DNA of 17,195 bases from Fidelibacterota bacterium (lineage in GTDB: Bacteria > Fidelibacterota > Marinisomatia > Marinisomatales > UBA1611): the NCBI GenBank assembly GCA_012964275.1, contig DTUG01000057.1, positions 1 through 17,195 of the forward strand, written 5' to 3'. Below the pieces are notes generated by a model. It was not told where the DNA came from and made no database searches. It saw only the letters and a list, made by a program, of their open reading frames with translations. The position numbers and the translations under genes are program-made. Below are positions 8,997 through 16,312 of this stretch, piece after piece. Within the stretch, counting starts at the first letter, position 1, and every line of letters begins with the position of its first letter.

Positions 8997-10190
8997 ATGC
9001 TATTTGAATTCGAAAGCCTATCAGAACAGAAAGCAAAACTAAAAGTTGTCGGCGTTGGAGGTGCTGGTGGGAACGCTGTCACCCGTATGATTACATCTGG
9101 AATGCAGGGTGTAGAGTTCATTGCCATCAATACTGATGCGCAGGATCTGGAAAATAATCCAGCAGAACATAAGGTACAAATCGGAAAAAATTTGACCAAA
9201 GGATTAGGCGCTGGTGCCAATGCCAATGTGGGTAAAGATGCGGTGGAGACCGATAGTGAGGTTGTCCATTCATTACTGGAGGGTGCTGATATGGCCTTTA
9301 TCACTGGTGGAATGGGCGGCGGAACAGGTACTGGTGCAGCCCCAATCATTGCTCAAATATCACGCGAACTGGGCATACTGACAGTTGGCATTGTGACCCT
9401 CCCTTTCAAATTCGAAGGACCAAAGCGGTTCAACCGGGCACTAGAGGGTATTACTGATATGAAAAAAAACTGTGACACACTTATTGCAATACCTAACCAG
9501 AAACTGATGTCTATTGTAGATCGATCAACTACCCTTACTGAAGCATTTCAGATGGCTGATGCTATTCTGCACCAGGCGGCCAAGGGAATTTCTGATCTCA
9601 TCAACATACATGGTATGATCAATCTTGATTTTGCGGATGTAGAAACAATCATGAAAAATATGGGCGAAGCAATTATGGGAACCGGGGTCGCTACCGGAGA
9701 AGAGCGGTCGGTTCTTGCTGCTCAACAGGCCATTTCTAGCCCTTTACTGGATGACGCATCCATTAATGGCGCCCAGGGTGTACTTGTAAACATTACCGGT
9801 GGTGAAGATCTGACGCTACATGAAGTGGATGAGGCCACTAATATCATTTTCGAAGAAGCTGGCAACTCAGCAAATATCATTTTCGGCGCGGTGATCGACC
9901 CGAATATGAATGAAGAGATTCAGGTTACGGTTATTGCTACTGGTTTCAACATTCCTAAAATTGACGGGCAAATTAAGAAATTTCAGACTAACGAGATTGT
10001 TAAGCCAGTCGCAACAAAAGTACTTCAGGATCTAGAAAACAAACCTCTGCACGTTCAAAAAGGAAGTGAATCTAAAACCATGGATGAGAATCCAAATCGA
10101 AAACTAGTCTTTGACGATACACAGGATTCGCCGATCATATATGATCATGATCTTGAAGTACCAGCCTTTATCCGCAGGCAGCACGATTGA
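8997..10190 (+). CDS. ftsZ: Cell division GTPase FtsZ
   Basis: Tubulin homologue that polymerises into the cytokinetic Z ring. The GTP-binding signature GGMGGGTGTG is at residues 104-113 and the T7 synergy loop NLDFAD (N209, D211, D214), which completes the GTPase site of the next subunit, is intact. VGVGGAGGNAVTRM near the N-terminus is the T1 loop. The globular part ends around residue 320 (IQVTVIATGF); a linker of about 60 residues follows, and the protein closes with the conserved C-terminal peptide DLEVPAFIRRQ, the docking site for FtsA. Length is 397 residues. It is the last gene of the dcw block on this strand; a hairpin and the oppositely oriented rpmB come next, so transcription probably ends here. 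Confidence 0.98.
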   Translation: MLFEFESLSEQKAKLKVVGVGGAGGNAVTRMITSGMQGVEFIAINTDAQDLENNPAEHKVQIGKNLTKGLGAGANANVGKDAVETDSEVVHSLLEGADMAFITGGMGGGTGTGAAPIIAQISRELGILTVGIVTLPFKFEGPKRFNRALEGITDMKKNCDTLIAIPNQKLMSIVDRSTTLTEAFQMADAILHQAAKGISDLINIHGMINLDFADVETIMKNMGEAIMGTGVATGEERSVLAAQQAISSPLLDDASINGAQGVLVNITGGEDLTLHEVDEATNIIFEEAGNSANIIFGAVIDPNMNEEIQVTVIATGFNIPKIDGQIKKFQTNEIVKPVATKVLQDLENKPLHVQKGSESKTMDENPNRKLVFDDTQDSPIIYDHDLEVPAFIRRQHD

Positions 10191-10223
10191 AACCAATTAA
10201 AAAGAAATAAAACCAGAATAAAA

Positions 10224-10257
10224 TAATGCCCTAATCTTTCGCCAGATTAAGACATTA
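10224..10257. terminator. Candidate terminator hairpin between convergent ftsZ and rpmB
   Basis: TAATG (10224-10228) pairs with CATTA (10253-10257), and TAATCT (10232-10237) pairs with AGATTA (10244-10249) around the six-base loop TTCGCC. One C-G pair flanked by two mismatches lies between the two stems. On the minus strand a T-rich stretch follows directly, which suits termination of rpmB. On the plus strand the T run at 10276-10283 is about 18 bases away, so it is less canonical for ftsZ. The position in the 80-base gap between two convergent genes supports the call, but the stem is AT-rich and weak. Confidence 0.45.
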
Positions 10258-10270
10258 GATAAAAGGTCAA

Positions 10271-10507
10271 CTAAATTTTTTTTCCTTTAGCCCTTAATTC
10301 ATTCACAACCCTGCGAATTCCTTTTTTATCAATAACTCGCATACCGCGGGTTGAAACCCTTAAGGTGATATAACGCTTCTCATCTGGAAGCCAGAATTTT
10401 TTCTTTTGTAAATTAATGTTAAACCGGCGGCGGGATTTATTATGAGCATGGCTCACATTATTCCCGAACATAGGTTTTTTACCAGTTACATCACATACTC
10501 TGCTCAT
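10271..10507 (-). CDS. rpmB: 50S ribosomal protein L28
   Basis: Small basic protein of the large ribosomal subunit. The 78-residue sequence begins MSRVCDVTGKKPMFGNNVSHAHNK, the L28 signature, followed by RRRFNINLQKKKFW and the typical ITLRVSTRGMRVIDKKG. Only one of the cysteines that some L28 proteins use to bind zinc is seen (C5), so this looks like the zinc-independent form. It is the only minus-strand gene in the window, convergent with ftsZ and divergent from the dihydrouridine synthase gene. Its common partner rpmG (L33) is not next to it. The upstream ribosome site is weak (AAGATAG). Identification is firm. Confidence 0.96.
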   Translation of the reverse strand: MSRVCDVTGKKPMFGNNVSHAHNKSRRRFNINLQKKKFWLPDEKRYITLRVSTRGMRVIDKKGIRRVVNELRAKGKKI

Positions 10508-10581
10508 GTCTATCTTAAATAAATTGTTATGAATCTATCCAAAAAAGCCGGGAAATTTACATTCGCTACTTTCGCAGACAA
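10508..10581. promoter_or_regulatory. Divergent promoter region between rpmB and dusB
   Basis: This 74-base AT-rich gap separates two divergent genes, so both promoters must be here or inside the genes. On the plus strand TACTTTCG (around 10567-10574), a few bases before the dusB ATG, resembles the Bacteroidetes -7 box TAnnTTTG, which would leave a very short leader. On the minus strand a TTTTTTG run followed 18 bases on by TATTTAAG could be an equivalent pair for rpmB. The boxes are imperfect; the existence of a promoter region is likelier than the exact elements. Confidence 0.35.
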
Positions 10582-11577
10582 ATGAAAATTGGTTCCGTGA
10601 ACATAGAAGTCCCTGTCTTTCTCGCGCCAATGGCAGGTATAACGGATTACCCATTCCGAATTCTATGCAAAGAAATGGGTGCCGGTGCAGTCTATTCAGA
10701 ATTTGTGTCTGCGGACGGAATCATTCGAGAGAATACAAAAACGTTGGATCTGATCTGTTTTGAAGAAACAGAACGGCCCATCGGAATTCAGATCTTCGGG
10801 AATGATGGTGAAACCATGAGCCAGGCCGCCAAATATGTTGTGGATAGGTTTCGACCGGATATTCTTGATATCAATTATGGGTGTCCCGTCCCAAAGGTGA
10901 CGAAAAAAGGAGGCGGCTCAGCTGCACTCCAGGATCTTTGTCTCATGGACGATATTACAGTAGCGGTGGTTGAATCAGTTCCAGAAGTGCCTGTCACGGT
11001 TAAAATGCGTGCTGGATGGAATCATGAAACTATCGTGATTCCAGAAGTTGGTGAACGTCTCCAAAATATTGGCGTGAAAGCCATTGCCCTTCATCCCCGC
11101 ACTAGCAAACAACGATATACTGGAAAAGCTGACTGGAGCTATATTAAAATTCTAAAAGAATCTGTTTCAATTCCGGTGATCGGAAACGGTGATGTGTGTA
11201 CAATTGATGACATGATGCGCATGTTTGATGAAACAGGTTGTGATGCAGTCATGGTGGCTCGAGCAGCACAGGGAAATCCGTGGTTCTTCCGGGAAGCCAA
11301 GGCACGTCTTGAAGGGCAACTAATACCATCACCTCCTTCTTTATTGGATATTGCAAACATGTGCATTCGGCATTTTGATCTATTACTTGAAAACCGTGGA
11401 GAACGGACTGGTACTAATCTCATGCGCAAACATTTTTCCAATTACATTAAGGGTTTTCCAGGTGCGTCCATCTTTCGGCAAAAACTCGTAACTGCCCCCG
11501 GTCTTGCGGAAATGCGTATCGCATTAAACGAGTTTATTGATACAGCAAAAACTGCGGAACTCAAGCCAGCATTTTAA
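10582..11577 (+). CDS. dusB: tRNA-dihydrouridine synthase (DusB-like)
   Basis: FMN-dependent enzyme that reduces specific uridines in tRNA to dihydrouridine using NAD(P)H. It has the TIM-barrel layout of the family: the N-terminal FMN loop LAPMAGITDYPFR, DINYGCPVPKV with catalytic C101 (the general acid), a KMRAGW strand end with K141, ALHPRT with H171, then the phosphate-binding IGNGDV and MVARAAQGNPWFF. The C-terminal part (from about residue 245) is the helical tRNA-binding domain. Length 331 residues is typical of DusB. Assignment to the DusB subgroup rests on overall pattern, including the GCPVPKVTKKGGGSA stretch, and is less certain than the family. It appears to be a single gene, with an 86-base gap to pruA. 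Confidence 0.88.
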   Translation: MKIGSVNIEVPVFLAPMAGITDYPFRILCKEMGAGAVYSEFVSADGIIRENTKTLDLICFEETERPIGIQIFGNDGETMSQAAKYVVDRFRPDILDINYGCPVPKVTKKGGGSAALQDLCLMDDITVAVVESVPEVPVTVKMRAGWNHETIVIPEVGERLQNIGVKAIALHPRTSKQRYTGKADWSYIKILKESVSIPVIGNGDVCTIDDMMRMFDETGCDAVMVARAAQGNPWFFREAKARLEGQLIPSPPSLLDIANMCIRHFDLLLENRGERTGTNLMRKHFSNYIKGFPGASIFRQKLVTAPGLAEMRIALNEFIDTAKTAELKPAF

Positions 11578-11591
11578 ACGAACTCTGTTCC

Positions 11592-11620
11592 TTGTCACTC
11601 CTCTCAATGACCGGTAATTT
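11592..11620 (+). promoter_or_regulatory. Possible sigma-70-type promoter upstream of pruA
   Basis: TTGTCA (11592-11597) and TAATTT (11615-11620) are 17 bases apart, in the 86-base gap between dusB and pruA. The -35 box matches five of six consensus bases but the -10 box only three. The location suits a promoter for the pruA-arcC-sucCD-ndk set, leaving a leader of about 35 AT-rich bases. I see no clear terminator for dusB in this gap, so read-through is also possible. Confidence 0.3.
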
Positions 11621-11663
11621 TCCAAGCTTTTATTCATTCAATTTTTTAATAAAGATATAACCC

Positions 11664-13286
11664 ATGAGTCAAATTATTAAAGCGGCCAACGAACCGGTCA
11701 AATCCTACGCATCTGGTTCTCCTGAACGCGCCAGCCTTCAGGCCAAATATGATGAAATGGCTTCGATGAATATCGAAATCCCACTGATCATCGGTGGTAA
11801 AGAAATTAAAACAGGCGACACAGAAAATTGTGTCATGCCCCACGACCATCAGCATGTTCTAGCCACATACCACAAGGCTGGTAAATCGGAAGCCAATCTG
11901 GCCATAAATACTGCCATGGAATCCTGGAAAACCTGGTCCAATACATCCTTGAAAGAAAGGACAGCTATTTTCCGAAAAGCAGCGGAATTACTGCAGGGTC
12001 CATGGCGGGATTGTATCAATGCCGCCACCATGCTTAACCAGAGCAAAAATGCATTCCAGGCTGAGATCGATTCAGCCTGCGAGTTAATCGATTTTTTTAA
12101 TTTTAATGCCCAGTATGCCGAAGAGATCTATGCCAACCAGCCCCTGATCTCACCAGAAGGTATGCACAATCACCTGGAATACCGTCCCTTGGAAGGATTT
12201 GTTTTCGCCATCACACCATTTAATTTTACTTCCATAGCCGGGAACCTTCCGACAGCACCGGTACTGATGGGCAATGTAGCTTTATGGAAGCCCGCATCCA
12301 GTGCAGTTCTCCCGTGCCATTATCTTATGCAAATGCTTAAGGAAGCGGGATTGCCGGACGGCGTGATCAATTTTATTCCTGGATCTGGAGGTAGCATTGG
12401 TAATCCTGTATTAGCAAATGAGAACCTTTCGGGAGTTCATTTTACAGGATCCACCAAAACTTTCCAGCATATCTGGAGAACGATTGGGGATAATATAAAT
12501 AATTACAAAACTTATCCGAGAATCGTTGGAGAAACCGGAGGAAAGGATTATTGCCTCGCTCATGAATCATCCGACCTTGATGCTCTCGTTACAGCTATGA
12601 TCCGCGGTGCATTTGAATATCAAGGGCAAAAATGTTCCGCTATGTCCAGGGCCTATATTCCAACTACGATCTGGGAAACGCTGAGAGACAAATATCTGTC
12701 AGAATTGGAAACAATCACTATCGGATCCCCTCGGGATTTCACCAATTTCATGAATGCGGTAATTGATAAAGCTGCTTTTGATTCCATTAGCGAATACATT
12801 CATCACACAAAAGAATCACCGGATGCTGAAATAATTTCCGGTGGTGATTGTGATGATACAAAAGGATACTTTATTCAACCCACGACCATTCTAACAACTG
12901 ATCCTCACTTTAAGACAATGCAGGAAGAGATTTTTGGTCCGGTGCTAACCGTTTATCTCTACGATCCGTCTGAATGGAGCAAAACGATTGACCTGGTGGA
13001 TTCAACTTCGCCATATGGTTTGACCGGGTGCGTCATCGGACAAGATAAAAATGCAGTGTCCGAAGCCACAGAAAGATTAAGACATTCTGCAGGAAATTTC
13101 TATATTAATGATAAGCCTACTGGTGCTGTCGTGGGGCAGCAACCATTCGGTGGAAGCAGAGCATCCGGAACCAACGATAAGGCGGGTTCAGATTTAAACT
13201 TGTTAAGGTGGGTGTCAATACGTACCATTAAAAAAACATTTGATTCACCGAAAGATTATCGCTATCCATTCCTAGAAAAGGATTAA
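11664..13286 (+). CDS. pruA: L-glutamate gamma-semialdehyde (1-pyrroline-5-carboxylate) dehydrogenase
   Basis: NAD-dependent aldehyde dehydrogenase that oxidises glutamate semialdehyde, formed from proline (or from arginine/ornithine), to glutamate. ALDH motifs are all present: TPFNFTS with the oxyanion asparagine N187, K209 in LWKPAS, the Rossmann loop HFTGSTKTF, general base E290 in VGETGGKD, nucleophile C324 in YQGQKCSAMSR, and EEIFGPVL. The long form of 540 residues, with PTGAVVGQQPFGGSRASGTNDKAGS near the end, resembles the stand-alone ALDH4 type (human ALDH4A1) and not the PutA fusion. No proline dehydrogenase is in the window, so its partner lies elsewhere. Its ribosome site is weak. 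It is directly followed by arcC with no gap, suggesting an operon. Confidence 0.92.
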   Translation: MSQIIKAANEPVKSYASGSPERASLQAKYDEMASMNIEIPLIIGGKEIKTGDTENCVMPHDHQHVLATYHKAGKSEANLAINTAMESWKTWSNTSLKERTAIFRKAAELLQGPWRDCINAATMLNQSKNAFQAEIDSACELIDFFNFNAQYAEEIYANQPLISPEGMHNHLEYRPLEGFVFAITPFNFTSIAGNLPTAPVLMGNVALWKPASSAVLPCHYLMQMLKEAGLPDGVINFIPGSGGSIGNPVLANENLSGVHFTGSTKTFQHIWRTIGDNINNYKTYPRIVGETGGKDYCLAHESSDLDALVTAMIRGAFEYQGQKCSAMSRAYIPTTIWETLRDKYLSELETITIGSPRDFTNFMNAVIDKAAFDSISEYIHHTKESPDAEIISGGDCDDTKGYFIQPTTILTTDPHFKTMQEEIFGPVLTVYLYDPSEWSKTIDLVDSTSPYGLTGCVIGQDKNAVSEATERLRHSAGNFYINDKPTGAVVGQQPFGGSRASGTNDKAGSDLNLLRWVSIRTIKKTFDSPKDYRYPFLEKD

Positions 13287-14237
13287 ATGTCAAACCTTAC
13301 AGCCATGATCGCCATTGGCGGGAATAGCCTTTCCCCCAAGGACGAGACTGGAACGATTCACCAGCAATTCGCACATACTAGAGAAACGTTAGAAGGTATT
13401 GCGCATTTTATGAATCGTAACTACCACATTTGCATTAATCACGGTAATGGTCCCCAGGTTGGAAATGAATTATTGCGCATGGATTTAACTCATGACCAAG
13501 TCCCGCCATTACCGCTGGGTGTTTGCGTTGCCGGGACTCAGGGCACCATTGGCTATATGATCCAACAATCCCTGCAGAATACACTACGGGACTTGAATAT
13601 TGATCGGGAAGTCGTGACGATGGTGACACAGGTAATTATAGATGAAAATGATCCGACAATCCATGAACCAACTAAATTTGTCGGTCCGCGTTATGCCATG
13701 GAGGAGATAAAGCCATTAGCTGAAAAATTCAATTGGACCATCAAGGAACAGGAACCTGGAAATTGGCGCAGAGTGGTTCCTTCTCCCATGCCAGAATACA
13801 TCATGCATGGCAAATCCATCAAAGCCCTGGTGGACAGGGGTACCATTGTTATTGCCACCGGTGGCGGCGGAATTCCCGTTTATAATGACGACTCACACCA
13901 TCTAGAGGGTATGGATGCAGTAATTGATAAGGATTACACTGCAGCGAAACTGGGCCGAATTATTCGTGCGCAAGAGCTATGGATCATCACAGATGTGGAA
14001 TATGTTTATCGTAATTATGGCACCCCAAAACAAAAACCAATCCGGAAAATGACACGATCCGAAGCGAAAAAACAATTTAAAAAAGGTGAGTTTCAAAAAG
14101 GAAGTATCGAACCTAAAATCAAGGCGGCCATGCATTTTTTGAAATACCATGGGAAAAAAGTTATTGTCACCTCTATACCCCATATCAAGGATGCGCTTGA
14201 TGGGAAAACAGGGACAGTTATAAGGAATGAAACGTGA
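13287..14237 (+). CDS. arcC: Carbamate kinase
   Basis: Amino-acid-kinase-fold enzyme that reversibly makes ATP and carbamate from carbamoyl phosphate and ADP. Seen: MIAIGGNSLSP at the start, NHGNGPQVGNE, the carbamate-kinase stretch DPTIHEPTKFVGPRY with K130, WRRVVPSPMP, the glycine loop IATGGGGIPV, GMDAVIDKD (K215) and the GSIEPKIKAAM helix near the C-terminus. These set it apart from glutamate 5-kinase and aspartokinase. Length is 316 residues. The ATG follows the pruA stop immediately, with AAGGA four bases before it, and its stop overlaps the sucC GTG as GTGA, so it is surely cotranscribed. Arginine deiminase and ornithine carbamoyltransferase, its usual partners, are not here, so the source of carbamoyl phosphate is open. 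Confidence 0.9.
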   Translation: MSNLTAMIAIGGNSLSPKDETGTIHQQFAHTRETLEGIAHFMNRNYHICINHGNGPQVGNELLRMDLTHDQVPPLPLGVCVAGTQGTIGYMIQQSLQNTLRDLNIDREVVTMVTQVIIDENDPTIHEPTKFVGPRYAMEEIKPLAEKFNWTIKEQEPGNWRRVVPSPMPEYIMHGKSIKALVDRGTIVIATGGGGIPVYNDDSHHLEGMDAVIDKDYTAAKLGRIIRAQELWIITDVEYVYRNYGTPKQKPIRKMTRSEAKKQFKKGEFQKGSIEPKIKAAMHFLKYHGKKVIVTSIPHIKDALDGKTGTVIRNET

Positions 14238-14941
14238 AAATACATGAATATCAGGGCAAGGAAATCTTCCGGAAGCACGGCATTAATACCCCTCCAGGCT
14301 TCCCTGCTTTCAGCGTAGATGATGCCCTGAATGCCTACGATCAACTTGATACAGAAATCGTTGTGGTCAAAGCCCAGATCCATGCCGGTGGTCGTGGCAA
14401 AGGCGGCGGTGTGAAGCTAGCTCATAGCCGTGAAGAAGTGGAAATTCTGGCAAATGAAATGTTGGGGATGACCTTGGTCACCCACCAGACTGGTCCTGCC
14501 GGAAAGGAAGTCCAGCGGCTGCTGATTGAATCCGGCGCTGATATCAGCCAGGAATTCTACGCTGCTATCACACTAGATCGTGCCAGGGAAATGGATGTAT
14601 TCATGGTTTCCACGGAAGGCGGAGTAGAAATCGAAAAGGTTGCCGCTGAAACGCCGGAAAAAATTGTCAAGGTCTGGATCGATCCCCTTCTTGGCATAAA
14701 GTCCTACCATGCACGAAAACTGGCCAATGGACTAAACCTGACTGAAACAGCATTTAAGGAGGCCGCATCGATCTTTATGAAAATGTATGCCTGTTACCAG
14801 ACAACAGACGCTTCTCTGATCGAGATAAATCCCCTCATTTTAACCGGGGACGGACATATTTTGGCCTTGGATTCTAAAATTAATTTTGAGACGGTAATGC
14901 CCTTTTTCGTCATAAAGATATTGCAGAAATGCGGGATCTGA
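14234..14941 (+). CDS. sucC: Succinyl-CoA ligase (ADP-forming) beta subunit, N-terminal part before a frameshift
   Basis: Beta subunit of the TCA-cycle enzyme that couples succinyl-CoA cleavage to NTP synthesis. This frame holds the ATP-grasp domain: MKIHEYQGKEIF, K46, the GGRGKGGGVK loop at 52-61, and the nucleotide/Mg site with E197 and N199 in LIEINPL and D213. Start is GTG 14234, with AAGGA (14222-14226) 7 bases before it and a GTGA overlap with arcC. Up to about residue 218 (KINF) it is collinear with the family; the last 17 residues, before the stop at 14939-14941, are unlike SucC. The expected sequence continues in the next frame (DGNALFRHKDIAEMRD), so one base appears to be missing at about 14888-14890. 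If this is a sequencing error, sucC is one intact gene, 14234-15402, of 389 residues. Confidence 0.85.
   Translation: MKIHEYQGKEIFRKHGINTPPGFPAFSVDDALNAYDQLDTEIVVVKAQIHAGGRGKGGGVKLAHSREEVEILANEMLGMTLVTHQTGPAGKEVQRLLIESGADISQEFYAAITLDRAREMDVFMVSTEGGVEIEKVAAETPEKIVKVWIDPLLGIKSYHARKLANGLNLTETAFKEAASIFMKMYACYQTTDASLIEINPLILTGDGHILALDSKINFETVMPFFVIKILQKCGI
14885..14895 (+). other. sucC: Frameshift site in sucC
   Basis: The first frame reads ttt gag acg; the frame that carries the rest of SucC reads gac ggt aat from 14890. A single added base after GA at 14888-14889 (ga-N-gac) joins them as KINF-(E or D)-DGNALFRH, the usual family sequence, and restores a 389-codon gene. There is no X-XXY-YYZ slippery heptamer at the junction: the TTTT at 14884-14887 runs directly into GAG. 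Confidence 0.85.
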
Positions 14942-15402
14942 ATGAAGAAGATCCCATGGAAGTTGAAGCAGGAAAATTCAACCTGAATTACATAAAACTG
15001 GGCGGAAATGTGGGCTGTATGGTGAATGGTGCCGGGCTTGCCATGGCTACCATGGATATCATCAAAATTGCCGGCGGTGAACCGGCGAACTTTTTAGATG
15101 TGGGCGGTACAGCCAGTGCAGAAACTGTGAAAAACGGTTTTCGTATTATTTTATCCGATGACAGCGTCAAAGCTGTATTGATCAACATTTTTGGTGGGAT
15201 CGTTCGTTGCGACCGAGTGGCCAATGGCGTCGTTCAAGCCGTGAAAGAATTGGGGTTGGATGTTCCTGTCGTGGTTCGCCTTGAAGGAACCAATGCAAAA
15301 GAAGCCCGGACCATCTTAAGTAAATCGGGTGTTTCCGTCATTCCGGCTGTGGGCATGAAAGATGCTGCAAAAAAAGTTGTAAAAGTTGCGTTGGGTAGTT
15401 AG
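14929..15402 (+). CDS. sucC: Succinyl-CoA ligase beta subunit, C-terminal part after a frameshift
   Basis: Continuation of sucC in another frame. The coding match begins at 14890, before the first ATG of this frame at 14929, so that ATG is probably not a natural start; no Shine-Dalgarno sequence precedes it. Seen: EEDPMEVEAG, GGNVGCMVNGAGLAMATMDIIK, GGEPANFLDVGGTA, NIFGGIVRCD and VVRLEGTNA, all standard for the C-terminal domain of SucC, which contacts the alpha subunit. 157 residues from the ATG. The domain is complete to the natural C-terminus and shows no further damage, which points to a very recent mutation or a read error and not an old pseudogene. sucD begins 11 bases later. Confidence 0.85.
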   Translation: MRDLNEEDPMEVEAGKFNLNYIKLGGNVGCMVNGAGLAMATMDIIKIAGGEPANFLDVGGTASAETVKNGFRIILSDDSVKAVLINIFGGIVRCDRVANGVVQAVKELGLDVPVVVRLEGTNAKEARTILSKSGVSVIPAVGMKDAAKKVVKVALGS

Positions 15403-15413
15403 AAGAAGTAATT

Positions 15414-16289
15414 ATGTCAATTTTAGTAAATAAGGATTCAAAAGTTGTAGTCCAGGGAATTACCGGATCCGAAGGCCAGTTTCATGCGGGGCAAATGCTG
15501 GATTACGGTACAAATGTTGTAGCCGGTGTAACGCCGGGAAAGGGCGGGCAGAAAACACTGGACGATCGAGTTCTTGTTTTCAATTCTGTAGAAGAAGCTG
15601 TTAAGCATAGCGGCGCTGACACATCCATAATTTTTGTTCCGCCTCCCTTCGCTGCAGAAGCGGTCATAGAAGCCAGTTTTGCCGGGATTTCTGTTGTGGT
15701 TTGCATCACGGAAGGCGTTCCGGTACATGACATGCTCAAAGTGAAACGGGTCGTGAATCAAAACGGAACACGGCTGGTTGGCCCAAATTGTCCCGGAATT
15801 ATCACCGTAGATGAATGTAAGCTAGGCATCATGCCCGGTTTCATTTGTACAAAAGGAAATATTGGTGTGATTTCCAAATCAGGTACACTGACCTATGAAG
15901 CTATTGACCAGTGTGTCAATGCAGGTTTAGGTCAAACCACTGCCATTGGTATTGGCGGTGACCCCATCATTGGCACCACCATGCAGGATTGTCTGGAATT
16001 GTTCGAAGCCGACCCGGAAACGGAAGGCGTGGTGATCATTGGTGAGATTGGCGGGCAAATGGAAATCGAAGCGGCACAATGGGCAAATGAAAACATGTCC
16101 AAACCGATTACCGGTTTTATTGCAGGTCAAACGGCTCCCCCTGGCAGACGGATGGGACATGCTGGGGCCATTGTTTCTGGAGGTGATGATACCGCTGAGG
16201 CCAAGATCAGGATTTTAAAGGAATGCGGTATAACTGTGGCTGAGTCCGTTGCAGATATTGGGGCGGTGATGAAAGCCTCAATGGCATAA
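15414..16289 (+). CDS. sucD: Succinyl-CoA ligase alpha subunit
   Basis: CoA-binding alpha subunit that carries the phosphohistidine intermediate and pairs with SucC. It opens with MSILVNKDSKVVVQGITGSEG, the CoA-binding Rossmann loop. GPNCPGII and the family stretch ISKSGTLTYEA follow, then EIGGQMEIEA with E211, and the active-site histidine H249 in RMGHAGAIVSGG. Length is 291 residues, standard. The ribosome site is a weak GAAG-rich stretch 5' of the ATG. It is intact although the adjacent sucC is interrupted; since both subunits are needed for activity, the intact partner is indirect support for sucC being functional in the living cell. ndk follows after 23 bases. Confidence 0.96.
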   Translation: MSILVNKDSKVVVQGITGSEGQFHAGQMLDYGTNVVAGVTPGKGGQKTLDDRVLVFNSVEEAVKHSGADTSIIFVPPPFAAEAVIEASFAGISVVVCITEGVPVHDMLKVKRVVNQNGTRLVGPNCPGIITVDECKLGIMPGFICTKGNIGVISKSGTLTYEAIDQCVNAGLGQTTAIGIGGDPIIGTTMQDCLELFEADPETEGVVIIGEIGGQMEIEAAQWANENMSKPITGFIAGQTAPPGRRMGHAGAIVSGGDDTAEAKIRILKECGITVAESVADIGAVMKASMA

Positions 16290-16312
16290 AGATATTTGGA
16301 GAAAATATAATA

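Noticed and set aside
8957..9349. 130-codon minus-strand open frame opposite the ftsZ start
   Set aside because: Low-complexity Pro/Ala-rich sequence that mirrors the Gly-rich FtsZ codons; no ribosome site; a shadow of ftsZ.
11611..11620. ACCGGT palindrome upstream of pruA as an operator
   Set aside because: Only six bases, with no longer symmetry around it; expected by chance.
14880..14895. Programmed -1 frameshift in sucC
   Set aside because: The joining frame is -1, but there is no slippery X-XXY-YYZ heptamer, and SucC is not known to need recoding; a lost base explains it more simply.
15438..15761. 107-codon minus-strand open frame opposite sucD
   Set aside because: It has no recognisable motif and lies wholly within an unmistakable sucD.
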